Assembly (NCBI RefSeq): GCF_000013085.1
Contig: NC_007643.1
Span: 3,605,501-3,669,500 of the forward strand
Direction of reading: 5' to 3'
Source: Rhodospirillum rubrum ATCC 11170
GTDB lineage: Bacteria; Pseudomonadota; Alphaproteobacteria; Rhodospirillales; Rhodospirillaceae
DNA: 64,000 nt
A model generated the notes under the pieces. That model was given only the letters and a program-made list of their open reading frames with translations. It did no database searches and was not told the DNA's origin. Shown here one piece after another: positions 1 to 7,837 of this stretch (position 1 is its first letter; each line of letters starts with the position of its first letter). A program made the position numbers and the translations under genes.

Positions 1-825
1 ACCGACTACACCGCCAGTTGCCCGGCCGGCGGCGGCGAGCGGGCGGCGATCATCGAAGATCTTGGCCGTCATCTGTCCCAAAAGCTGGGGCGACGGGGCG
101 CGCCATCGCTGGAACTGCGCTATCTGCGGGCGGACTCGCCCGATCTGGCGGCTTTGGAGCGCGGGTTGCGCCGACCGCCGCTGGTCCACGGCCGCTTCGC
201 CCAATGGCAAAACTGGTATGCGCCGGTCGAGGCTGGGGCCTATGGCGCTTACGCCGCCGCCCGTCCCTCGCGCCTGCGCCACACCCTGGCCCGCAAAAAG
301 GCGAGGCTGGAGCGCCAGGGCACGATGACCCTGCGCCTCCACCGCACCGCCGATGCCGGGGCTTTGGCCGCCTATGAGACCGTCTATGGCGCAAGCTGGA
401 AGCCGGCCGAAGCGTCACCGGACTTTATACGCGCCCTGGCCGTCACGGCGGCCAAGGCCGGGGCCCTGCGCCTGGGGGTTCTCCACATCGACGGCGCCCC
501 GGCGGCGGCCCAGATCTGGCTGGTCTCGGCCGGGCGGGCGACCATCTACAAGCTGGCCCACCATCCGCGTTTCGATGACCTGTCGGTCGGCTCGCTGCTC
601 ACGCAAGCCCTGGCCGAGGAGGTGATCAACCGCGACGGCGTGAGCGAGATCGACTTCGGCCTGGGCGACGAGCCCTATAAGCGCGACTGGATGACCGCGG
701 AGCGCCCGGTGGTCGGGCTGGAGATCCAGTCTCCGACCACGGCGCGCGGCCTGATCGGCTGCGCCCGCCTCGGCCTGGGCCGCCTGCGCCGATCCCTTCG
801 CCCGGTCAATACAACTCGGTCCTGA
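1..825 (+). CDS. GNAT-type acetyltransferase (CelD/BcsL-like), 5' truncated
   Basis: The reading frame is open from base 1 and ends at 823-825, so only the last 274 residues are visible and the start lies outside the window. The C-terminal part resembles the Acetyltransf_6/CelD fold found in exopolysaccharide and FemAB-like loci: an AAAQIWLV strand, a KLAHHPRFDDLSVGSLL segment, and the late DFGLGDEPYKRDW motif typical of this family. It probably transfers an acyl group to a sugar or amine, but the substrate cannot be read from the sequence. It converges with the flavoprotein gene and overlaps its 3' end by 20 nt. An ATG at 154 could give a shorter protein, but coding sense upstream argues for truncation by the window edge. 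Confidence 0.7.
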   Translation, partial: TDYTASCPAGGGERAAIIEDLGRHLSQKLGRRGAPSLELRYLRADSPDLAALERGLRRPPLVHGRFAQWQNWYAPVEAGAYGAYAAARPSRLRHTLARKKARLERQGTMTLRLHRTADAGALAAYETVYGASWKPAEASPDFIRALAVTAAKAGALRLGVLHIDGAPAAAQIWLVSAGRATIYKLAHHPRFDDLSVGSLLTQALAEEVINRDGVSEIDFGLGDEPYKRDWMTAERPVVGLEIQSPTTARGLIGCARLGLGRLRRSLRPVNTTRS

Positions 826-1447
826 CCGCTTGCGCATAGGCCGCGTCGACCTGGGCAACCTGGGCCTCGCCAAGCAGCCTGAACGAGGCCATCACCGCGC
901 CAACCGTCGGCACGACCCCGGGGCCGATCTTCGAGGGCCCGTCCCACAAATGGGCCCGATGCGCCGCCTTGCCGCAGTGGAAAAGCACTTCGGTCACGTG
1001 AACGACGGTGGCGACCTTGGGCGGGCGGTTCCCCTCGGCCAAGCTTGCCAACAGCGCCGGCTCGGTCGTCAGCCGGGCTCGACCGTTGATGCGCAGGAAA
1101 ACGTCCAGACCGGGAAAGAGGAACAGCATGCCGACGCGATCATCCTGGTCCAGGTTGCGCATCGATTCGATCCGGTTGTTACCCGGCCAATCGGCGAAGA
1201 CCACCCTATGGGCATCGATCATTTTGACGAATCCCGGCGGACCGCCACGCGGCGAGGCGTCCAGCCCCGCCCCACCCGCCGTCGCGAGACAAAAAAACGT
1301 CGCGACCTTGAGGTAGGCCGCATGGGCCTCCACCAGATGGTCGAGCACGGCCTTCTGAATCATCTCGGAAGGCTGGGCGTAAAGCTCGTCGAGATTGGGG
1401 GTATCGCTCGGGCCTTGGCCCGTCTCATCGGGAATCGCCATACTCAA
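806..1447 (-). CDS. PPOX-class (pyridoxamine 5'-phosphate oxidase-like) FMN-binding protein
   Basis: A 213-aa soluble protein with the split-barrel layout of the PPOX superfamily: an N-terminal helix, a FFCLATAGGAGLDASPRG strand pair, a DHR-like FVKMIDAHRVVFADWPGNNR segment that normally contacts FMN phosphate, and a strand with a FLRINGRARL motif. Family members bind FMN or F420 and carry out poorly defined redox or general-stress reactions; the substrate is unknown. It is divergent from the AraC regulator across a 102-nt spacer, so co-regulation is possible. Its last 20 nt overlap the convergent acetyltransferase gene. Confidence 0.75.
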   Translation of the reverse strand: MSMAIPDETGQGPSDTPNLDELYAQPSEMIQKAVLDHLVEAHAAYLKVATFFCLATAGGAGLDASPRGGPPGFVKMIDAHRVVFADWPGNNRIESMRNLDQDDRVGMLFLFPGLDVFLRINGRARLTTEPALLASLAEGNRPPKVATVVHVTEVLFHCGKAAHRAHLWDGPSKIGPGVVPTVGAVMASFRLLGEAQVAQVDAAYAQAVRTELY

Positions 1448-1456
1448 AACGCCTCT

Positions 1457-1493
1457 CTAGCACTGGGTTATCCGCTTTCTTCGCCCAGGCTAG
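1457..1493. promoter_or_regulatory. Imperfect inverted repeat in the PPOX/AraC divergent spacer
   Basis: CTAGC-a-CTGGG at 1457-1467 is mirrored by CCCAG-GCTAG at 1484-1493 with a 16-nt centre. It lies between two divergent promoters, so it could be a regulator site or simply a hairpin. The function is inferred from position only. Confidence 0.3.
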
Positions 1494-1549
1494 CGCAAGA
1501 TTTTTGGCGACTGTAAGCTATGGGCGCCATTTGATAGCGAAATGCCGCC

Positions 1550-2335
1550 ATGCCCAATCTCACGCTACCGTTCGCTTTCGTCGATGTCGCCGATGGACCG
1601 ATCGTGATCGCCGCGGCCGGGAGTCAGGGGCGCGAACTGGTTTCGCCCCCCCATCACCACGCCCGGGGGCAACTGTTCGGATCGACGCGCGGGCTGGTGT
1701 CGGTCTCCGTCGAGGCCGGGGTTTGGGTTGTCCCGGCCATCCATGCGGTATGGCTGCCGCCCAACCATGTCCATTGGGGCCGGTCCCACGGGCCGTTCGA
1801 TGGCTGGAGCGTCTATATCGCCCCGGCGGCCTGCCAGGATTTGCCAAGCAGCCCTTGCACCATCCGCACCTCGGGCCTGCTGCGCGAAGCGGTCCTGCGC
1901 GCCGCGACATGGCCCCTGGAGCCCTTCGTCCCGCTCGACGAACAGAAGGCCCATGTGGCCGCCGTGCTGCTTGATGAAATAAGGAACCTGCCGGTCGAAC
2001 CCTTCGGCCTGCCCCTGCCCCGCGACCCGCGACTGGAGCGGATCGCCCGCGCCCTGATCGCCGATCCGGCCGATGAGCGCGATTTCGAAGCCTGGGCCCG
2101 TTGGGCGGCGATCAGTCCGCGCAGCCTGGGCCGACGCTTCGTCACCGAGACGGGCTTCACCTTCACCGCATGGCGCCAACGCGCCCGGCTGATGCGCTCA
2201 TTGGAAATGCTGGCCACCGACCTGCCGGTGACGACCATCGCCCTGGATCTGGGCTATGCGACGGCCAGCGCCTTCATCAGCCTGTTTCGCCGCACCTTCG
2301 GGGAAACCCCGGCAGTCTATCGCCGGCGTTTCTAA
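1550..2335 (+). CDS. AraC-family transcriptional regulator with N-terminal cupin
   Basis: 261 aa. The N-terminal half has the cupin-like HHHARGQL and VWLPPNHVHW motifs of the NimR-type AraC family, which bind small effectors. The C-terminal ~95 residues hold two helix-turn-helix units: one around AAISPRSLGRRFVTETGF and a second around TTIALDLGYATASAFISLFRRTFGETPAVYR, the AraC signature. It likely regulates a neighbouring gene: the divergent PPOX gene, or the convergent efflux operon whose last gene overlaps it by 4 nt. The ATG at 1550 has only a weak Shine-Dalgarno. Confidence 0.85.
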   Translation: MPNLTLPFAFVDVADGPIVIAAAGSQGRELVSPPHHHARGQLFGSTRGLVSVSVEAGVWVVPAIHAVWLPPNHVHWGRSHGPFDGWSVYIAPAACQDLPSSPCTIRTSGLLREAVLRAATWPLEPFVPLDEQKAHVAAVLLDEIRNLPVEPFGLPLPRDPRLERIARALIADPADERDFEAWARWAAISPRSLGRRFVTETGFTFTAWRQRARLMRSLEMLATDLPVTTIALDLGYATASAFISLFRRTFGETPAVYRRRF

Positions 2336-3468
2336 TCAAGGGTTTTGCGGAAGACCTTCAGGGCGATGGCGAAGGCGACCAGGGTGAACAGGGCCTGGGG
2401 CCAGAGTTCGGGCCAGACCTGCCAAAAGCCGTTGCCCTTTAGAAGGATGCCGCGCACCACCCGCAGGAAATGGGTCAGCGGCAGGATCTCGCCCAGAACC
2501 TGGGCCCAGACCGGCATGCCGCGAAAGGGGAACATGAAGCCCGAGAGCAAAAGGGCGGGCAGAAAATAGAAGAAGCTCATCTGCATGGCCTGGAACTGAT
2601 TGGCCGAGAGCGCCGAGAAGGTCAGGCCGATGGCCAGATTGGCGGCGATGAACAGCAAAAGCAGCAGGGCGAGCAGGCCAAGACTACCGACCACCGGCAC
2701 ATCGAACAGCAAGCGGGCGGCGATTAGCACGACGATAATCTGGATATAGCCCAGGCCGATATAGGGCAGGATCTTGCCGATCATCACCTCCAGCGGCCGC
2801 ACCGGCATCGACAGCAGGGTTTCCATGGTGTCGCGCTCGCGTTCGCGGGTGATCGCCAGCGAGGTCATCATCACCATGGTCATGGTCAAGATCACCCCCA
2901 TCAGCCCGGGCACGACGTTGTACTGGCTGTTGGCCTCGGGGTTGTAGCGGGAATGGATGCGCAGATCGATCGGGTCCTCGCCCACCTTCAAGGGAGCCAG
3001 CGGCCCGACCAGATGGCGGTCAAAGGCGGTGCGCGCCAATTGGCCGATCACGTGAAGGGCATTGCTGGTCGCCGCCGGATCGGTGGCGTCGACCTCCATC
3101 AGCACCACCGGGCGGTTGCCCTTTTGCAATTCGCTTGAGAACTCGGGCGGGATGGTCAGCACGAACTGGACTTCGCCCATATCCAGCAGGCGGTCGATTT
3201 CCGCCTCGCTCGACACTTCGCCGATGATGTCGAAATACCCCGAATTGCTCATCGCCGCCGTCAGGTCGCGCGAAAAGGCCGAAGGCGACTGGATATTGAG
3301 AACGGTCGCCAGATGCTTGGGATCGGTGTTGATGGCGAAACCGAACAAGATCAGCTGCAGCATCGGCACGCTCAGCATCATGCCAAAGGTCAACCGGTCG
3401 CGGCGCATCTGGATCAGTTCCTTGAAGAAGATCGCCGCCATGCGCGAAAACGAAAAATACCGACTCAC
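2332..3468 (-). CDS. ABC-2 type efflux permease (YhhJ-like)
   Basis: 378 aa with the ABC-2 permease plan: one N-terminal membrane helix (MLSVPMLQLILFGFAINTDP), a ~140-residue extracytoplasmic domain, then five hydrophobic helices from about residue 175. The TREREHDTMETLL-like segment (seen here as TRERERDTMETLLSMPV) before helix 3 is characteristic. It works with the ATPase encoded upstream, whose stop codon overlaps its start (ATGA). With the HlyD adaptor it should form a tripartite exporter across the inner membrane and periplasm. The substrate (drug, lipid or peptide) is not evident. No outer-membrane channel gene is adjacent. Confidence 0.88.
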   Translation of the reverse strand: MSRYFSFSRMAAIFFKELIQMRRDRLTFGMMLSVPMLQLILFGFAINTDPKHLATVLNIQSPSAFSRDLTAAMSNSGYFDIIGEVSSEAEIDRLLDMGEVQFVLTIPPEFSSELQKGNRPVVLMEVDATDPAATSNALHVIGQLARTAFDRHLVGPLAPLKVGEDPIDLRIHSRYNPEANSQYNVVPGLMGVILTMTMVMMTSLAITRERERDTMETLLSMPVRPLEVMIGKILPYIGLGYIQIIVVLIAARLLFDVPVVGSLGLLALLLLLFIAANLAIGLTFSALSANQFQAMQMSFFYFLPALLLSGFMFPFRGMPVWAQVLGEILPLTHFLRVVRGILLKGNGFWQVWPELWPQALFTLVAFAIALKVFRKTLD

Positions 3469-4415
3469 TGCCCCGATTCCCCCTCCATCAGATGGATGAA
3501 CACATCCTCCAGACCGGGCTCGACGGCGGTCCAGGTGGTGCCGGGCAGATGGCGATAGCGGCCGACCACCCGCTCCAGGGCCCGCGGATCGGTGCCGACC
3601 ACATGCAAGGTGGTGCCAAAGGAGGTGACCGAGATCACCGCCGGATCGCTGCTCAATTGCTCGCCCAAGCCGGCGACGTTGGCGCCGCGCACCTGCCAGA
3701 CCGACAGCCCCGACGAGGCGATGACCTGTTCCACCGTGCCGTGGGCCTTCAGCCGGCCATAGGCCAGATAGTAGATTTCATGGCAGCGCTCGGCCTCGTC
3801 CATGTAATGGGTGCTGACCAGCACGGTCAGGCCGCGCCCGGCCAGGGCGTGGATATGATCCCAGAACTCGCGCCGCGCCTTGGGATCGACACCGGCCGTC
3901 GGCTCGTCAAGCAGCAGCAGATCGGGCTCGTGGAGCAGGCAGGCGGCAAGGGCCAGCCGCTGCTTCCATCCCCCCGACAGCGACCCGGCCAATTGGGCGC
4001 GCCGCGAGGTCAGCCCCAGCGACTCCAACGACTCGTCCACCCGGCGGCGGCGCTGGGACAGTCCGTAAAGCCGGGCGACGAAATCCAGATTCTCGGCGAT
4101 CGTCAGGTCTTCATAAAAGCCGAAGCGCTGGGTCATATAGCCGACACGACGCTTGATGGCGTCGCTCTCGCGCAAGATGTCATGACCCAGGCAGGTCCCC
4201 CGACCGCCGTCGGGGGTCAGCAGGCCGCAGAGCATGCGGATGGTGGTGGTCTTGCCACTGCCATTGGGTCCGAGAAAACCGCAGATCTTGCCGCGATCCA
4301 CCGTAAGATTGACGTGGTCGACCACCGTGCGCTCGCCAAAGCGCTTGACCAGATCCTCAACGGCGATCACCGCCCGCGTCGTGCTCATCGCGTCGTCCCG
4401 GCGCGTCGTGCTCAT
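3465..4415 (-). CDS. ABC transporter ATP-binding protein of the efflux operon
   Basis: 316 aa, DrrA/CcmA-like. Walker A is GPNGSGKTTT, the signature is LSGGWKQRLALA (the GW variant seen in YhiH/RbbA-type exporters), Walker B is LLLLDEPTAGVDP, and the H-loop STH is present. It powers the downstream permease. The start overlaps the HlyD stop by 4 nt. The N-terminus is a near-perfect 9-residue duplication (MSTTRRDDA then MSTTRAVIA) produced by a 27-bp tandem repeat, so a second in-frame ATG at 4388 could equally start translation and would give a 307-aa protein. Confidence 0.9.
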   Translation of the reverse strand: MSTTRRDDAMSTTRAVIAVEDLVKRFGERTVVDHVNLTVDRGKICGFLGPNGSGKTTTIRMLCGLLTPDGGRGTCLGHDILRESDAIKRRVGYMTQRFGFYEDLTIAENLDFVARLYGLSQRRRRVDESLESLGLTSRRAQLAGSLSGGWKQRLALAACLLHEPDLLLLDEPTAGVDPKARREFWDHIHALAGRGLTVLVSTHYMDEAERCHEIYYLAYGRLKAHGTVEQVIASSGLSVWQVRGANVAGLGEQLSSDPAVISVTSFGTTLHVVGTDPRALERVVGRYRHLPGTTWTAVEPGLEDVFIHLMEGESGQ

Positions 4416-4428
4416 TGTGTCGTCCCGC
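4375..4428. repeat. 27-bp tandem duplication spanning the hlyD stop / ATPase start
   Basis: Copies at 4375-4401 and 4402-4428 agree at 24 of 27 positions. Each contains an ATG on the minus strand (4388 and 4415). The upstream copy also supplies the TGA of the HlyD gene, creating the 4-nt overlap. Confidence 0.8.
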
Positions 4429-5446
4429 CGCCCGGGCGATCAGTTGGCGGTTTGGGCGGCACCACCAGGGGGCCGCGAACCCCCTCGTCCGACCGGACGG
4501 CCGAAGGGGCCGGGACCGCCGCCAGCCTCACATCCACCGGTTGGCCGGGGTGAAGGGCCTGGACCGGCCCCAGGGGCCGCGCCTCGACGCGATAGACCAG
4601 TTTGGCCCGGGTCTCGACCGAATAGATCACCGGCGGGGTGTATTCGGCCCGGCTGCTGACGAAGCCGATGGTGGCGCGCAAAGCGGACGGACAGCCGTCA
4701 CAGGCGAAGGCGACCTCTTGGCCGATGCGCAGGGCGCCCAGCCTTGGTTCGGGCACGAAGAACACCACCTTGACGTTTTCAGGGGGCAGCAAAACCACCA
4801 CCGGCGTGCCCACCGCCACCACTTCCCCGGGGCGATAGAGAATATCCTCGACCAGGGCCGGACCGGGGGCTTGGCGGCTGAGTTCGGAAAGATCGACCTC
4901 GGCCCGGGCAAGCGCCGCCCGGCTTTGCTCCACCACCGCCTGCTGGGCGCTGATCGCATCGGCCCGCCCGCCTTGCAGGGCCAGGGCATAGTCGCTGATC
5001 GCCCGGTCGAACCGGGCCTGATCCCGATCGGCCAGGGATTGCGCCTGATCAAGGGTGGCGGCCGAAGCGGCCCCCGAACCGACCAGCCCCCTTTGGCGCC
5101 CGAGATCGCGCAGCGAATAGGCCAAAGCCGCCTTCGCCTCGTCGACGGCGGCGCTCAACATGGCCAGTTCCTCGGGACGCTTGCCCTTGCGCAGGTCGCC
5201 CAGGCGGGCCTCGGCCTCGGTCAGAACCGCCCGGGCCTGATCGCGCAAGGCCAGGGCCGCGCGCTCGTCCACGCCAAACAACCTGTCCCCGGCGTCGACC
5301 CGATCGCCCTCGCGCACATCGACGGCGGTCAGCCTGCCGGCGGTCGTGCTGCCGACGTAAAGGTAATCCCCTTCAACGTATCCCTGGATGAGGTTCGGAT
5401 CGGGGGCGGTGAACCCCAGAAGGGCGGCCAGATATTCTCCGATCAT
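4412..5446 (-). CDS. HlyD-family membrane-fusion/periplasmic adaptor
   Basis: 344 aa from ATG 5446, which has GTGGAG about 7 nt upstream. A longer frame to 5686 exists, but its extra 80 residues look non-coding. The protein shows a biotinyl-lipoyl half (GRLTAVDVREGDRVDAGDRLFGVD), a long alpha-helical hairpin (about residues 75-210, Ala/Gln/Arg rich), the second lipoyl half (ILYRPGEVVAVGTPVVVLLP) and a beta-barrel region. It should bridge the ABC permease to an outer-membrane channel. The N-terminus has only a weak hydrophobic stretch (YLAALLGF) and no clear lipobox or signal anchor, which is unusual. It is the first gene of a three-gene operon. Confidence 0.82.
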   Translation of the reverse strand: MIGEYLAALLGFTAPDPNLIQGYVEGDYLYVGSTTAGRLTAVDVREGDRVDAGDRLFGVDERAALALRDQARAVLTEAEARLGDLRKGKRPEELAMLSAAVDEAKAALAYSLRDLGRQRGLVGSGAASAATLDQAQSLADRDQARFDRAISDYALALQGGRADAISAQQAVVEQSRAALARAEVDLSELSRQAPGPALVEDILYRPGEVVAVGTPVVVLLPPENVKVVFFVPEPRLGALRIGQEVAFACDGCPSALRATIGFVSSRAEYTPPVIYSVETRAKLVYRVEARPLGPVQALHPGQPVDVRLAAVPAPSAVRSDEGVRGPLVVPPKPPTDRPGGGTTQ

Positions 5447-6079
5447 GATGTCTCCACGGATCAGGGCCTTCCTCACAGGCGACAGTATCGGGGGGCGCAA
5501 AAGGTTTCCGCGGGGATCGACAGGCGCGAGGACTCCCGAAAAAGAAAGTATTTGGTTAAAATTATAACCATTACTTGCAGAACATCCCTTTGAACAGAGC
5601 TTGCTCTGGACCTTTACGCGCAATAATAGAGTACCGTTAAGAAGCTTACCCGCCGTAATTGGCAAGGCAAGCCGACCGGCGTTCAACGCCTCCGTTTTCG
5701 ACGCGAAACAACAATTGGCCCCAGCATATAGATAAAGGGATAACTTGTTAAACGCGAATTTCCACGGACCTTCGGCTGAAGATCATATTAAAATAACAGA
5801 CATTTGCCGACCACAAAAAACCATCGACAACGAACACACAGAAATACAGAAGTATAACTAACAACAAAATTATATGGGTAAATACATAAATTTGTATTTG
5901 TTTACTAAAGGAATACATCAAGACTACCCCTTGTTCGAAAAACAAAAAATCCTCTTGCGGCAAACTCCGGCGAAGATTAAAATTCATTATAAACTGACCA
6001 AAAATGAGTCAGTTCATTTAAAAATATTTTCCTCTTCCGTTTTTTGAATGCCACCTTCCCCTTGCATTCCGAGGAAACC
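5447..6079. other. AT-rich divergent spacer, no convincing gene
   Basis: A 633-nt spacer between the efflux operon and the diguanylate cyclase. From about 5535, and most strongly 5700-6050, base composition is far richer in A/T than anywhere else in the window, with A-runs and T-runs on both strands. It holds small inverted repeats, including CAGAGC-TT-GCTCTG near 5595 and AACTGAC-N9-GTCAGTT at 5992-6014. A 79-codon minus-strand frame with one hydrophobic stretch exists at 5748-5987 but lacks a ribosome-binding site. Both flanking promoters must lie here. Confidence 0.6.
5992..6014. promoter_or_regulatory. Inverted repeat upstream of the diguanylate cyclase gene
   Basis: AACTGAC at 5992-5998 and GTCAGTT at 6008-6014 form perfect 7-bp arms with a 9-nt spacer, 66 nt before the ATG at 6080. 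The symmetry suggests a dimeric regulator site near the promoter; no regulator can be named. Confidence 0.35.
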
Positions 6080-7561
6080 ATGTCCGCCGATCGCCTCCTC
6101 ACCTGCCTCGCGGAGTGCAGTACGCGCCTTGATGGAGCGGACACCTGGCCGGTATTGATGAAGCAGATCCTGGCCTTGGTCGGGGAGGCGAGCGGAGCGA
6201 CCAGGACCTGGGTTTTCCAGACGATCACGCTAACCGATCAGCATGTCATCCAAGATCACCTGTTCGAACATATCAGCGAGGACTGCTGGCAACTTCAGCT
6301 GCGCAAGCGCTTCCGGCTTTTCCGCACCGCCTTGTCCGCGCCCGACTATCATGATCTGGTCCGCGACCGTCAAAGGGGCCTGCCGTCGCTGCTGGTGACG
6401 GCGGAGATTGCCCCGGGCTTCCTCAAGGCCTCGCTCGAACGCCAAAAGACCGCCGCCATGCTGAGCGCGCCGATCCTGGTCGAGGGCCAGTGGTGGGGAA
6501 CCATCGGCCTGGACGATTGTCAGGGCGGGGCGGACTGGAACGCGACCACCATCAAATTCCTCCAGACTATCGCCGGCTTGATCGCCGGTTCGATCCACCG
6601 CGAGCGCCAAAGGGTGCGCAGCCAGCAAGTCGCCGTCATGGAGCGCACCACCGGGGGCGGTCTTTGGGAGCTTGACGTTCTGCGCGGCGATGTCTGGTGT
6701 TCGGAAACGCTGTTCCATCTGCTTGGCTATCCCCCGCCCTGCGCCCGCCTGACCATCCGCCGCCTGCTGCGCCACATCCTGCCCGAGGACCGGGCGCTTG
6801 TGATGGCCTCGGCGCGCCGCTGCATGCGCGAGGGCCTGCCGGCTTTCCGTCTGGATGTCCGCGCTTGGCGCCACGATAGAACGCTTTTGTGGTGGGAATT
6901 GATCATCGATGTTACCGAAACCCGCCCCCTCGACGGCTTTCCCTTGCGGATGACCGGCATCGTCCTCGAAGTCAACGACCGCAAGACCCAGGAACTGGAA
7001 CTGGCGCGGACCGCGGCGACCGATCCTCTGACCGGCTTGGCCAACCGCCGCTCCTTCGAAGCCCTGGCGACCCGCCTGCTGGAAAACAAACCGGGATCGG
7101 GCACGCTGCTTGTGATCGATATCGACCTGTTCAAGCATATCAACGACTGCTTCGGCCATGCCGCCGGCGATGAGGTCTTGCGCCACCTCGCCATCGTCGG
7201 CCGCTCGGTGTTGCGCGATGGCGATCTGATCGGTCGGCTCGGCGGCGAGGAATTCGCCGTTCTTTTGCAAATGGACGGGCCCGAAGCCTATGCGGTGGCC
7301 GACCGCCTGTGTCAGGCGGTGCGCGAAATGGCGGTCACCGCGCCGTCTTGGGAACACTCCTCGGTGGTGGTGAAGATCACCATCAGCATCGGCATCGCCC
7401 ACCCCTGCCCCTTCGAGGATCCGAAGTTCGCCCTGAGCGAAGCTCTGCGGCGGGCCGACCGGGCGCTTTACGGGGCCAAGAAGCGGGGACGCAATCAGAT
7501 CTGCCACGATACGGAAGGCCGACAGTCCGCCATTTCCCGGGACAACCGGGCAAAAAAATAG
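6080..7561 (+). CDS. GAF-PAS-GGDEF diguanylate cyclase
   Basis: 493 aa from ATG 6080, preceded by GAGGAAACC, a good ribosome-binding site; an upstream ATG at 6044 lacks one. Residues ~10-165 resemble a GAF sensor domain, ~185-300 a PAS/PAC domain, and ~325-485 a GGDEF domain. The active-site motif is GGEEF at about residue 388, which is catalytically competent. An RxxD inhibitory site (RDGD) sits five residues before it, so product feedback inhibition by c-di-GMP is expected. No membrane segment is seen; the sensor probably reads a cytosolic ligand. The gene is divergent from the efflux operon across the AT-rich spacer. Confidence 0.9.
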   Translation: MSADRLLTCLAECSTRLDGADTWPVLMKQILALVGEASGATRTWVFQTITLTDQHVIQDHLFEHISEDCWQLQLRKRFRLFRTALSAPDYHDLVRDRQRGLPSLLVTAEIAPGFLKASLERQKTAAMLSAPILVEGQWWGTIGLDDCQGGADWNATTIKFLQTIAGLIAGSIHRERQRVRSQQVAVMERTTGGGLWELDVLRGDVWCSETLFHLLGYPPPCARLTIRRLLRHILPEDRALVMASARRCMREGLPAFRLDVRAWRHDRTLLWWELIIDVTETRPLDGFPLRMTGIVLEVNDRKTQELELARTAATDPLTGLANRRSFEALATRLLENKPGSGTLLVIDIDLFKHINDCFGHAAGDEVLRHLAIVGRSVLRDGDLIGRLGGEEFAVLLQMDGPEAYAVADRLCQAVREMAVTAPSWEHSSVVVKITISIGIAHPCPFEDPKFALSEALRRADRALYGAKKRGRNQICHDTEGRQSAISRDNRAKK

Positions 7562-7621
7562 TTCTATGGGGCAACGACCCGACAGGCCCGCTCCTTTTCA
7601 GCCGTCAAGGGAAACCGCCCG

Positions 7622-7837
7622 GTGTTTTCGATCTTCTTCCTGATCGCGCTGATGGCGATCGTTTACATCGTTTACTGGGCCGTCAAAAACGATGGCGCCC
7701 CGACCCCTGGCGACGAAACCGGTCTGCTGCGCATGCGCGCCGTGGACGAGCCTTCCGCCGACAGGGACGACAAGCCCCGCTCCCTCCCGCCGCGCCGCCC
7801 GACCCGCCCCGGCGCCGGAGGGGTTGGCCACCCGTGA
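7622..7837 (+). CDS. Small single-pass membrane protein, unknown function
   Basis: 71 aa from a GTG at 7622, with AAGGG upstream. Residues 2-22 form one transmembrane helix (IFFLIALMAIVYIVYWAV), followed by a charged, proline- and arginine-rich cytosolic tail ending in PTRPGAGGVGHP. Its stop overlaps the GTG start of the acyl-CoA ligase gene (GTGA), which argues for translational coupling and for a real gene. I do not recognise the family. Confidence 0.55.
   Translation: MFSIFFLIALMAIVYIVYWAVKNDGAPTPGDETGLLRMRAVDEPSADRDDKPRSLPPRRPTRPGAGGVGHP

Noticed and set aside
5748-5987. 79-codon minus-strand frame with one hydrophobic stretch
   Set aside because: It lies in the AT-rich spacer, has no ribosome-binding site and no family likeness; random AT-rich DNA easily yields such hydrophobic frames.
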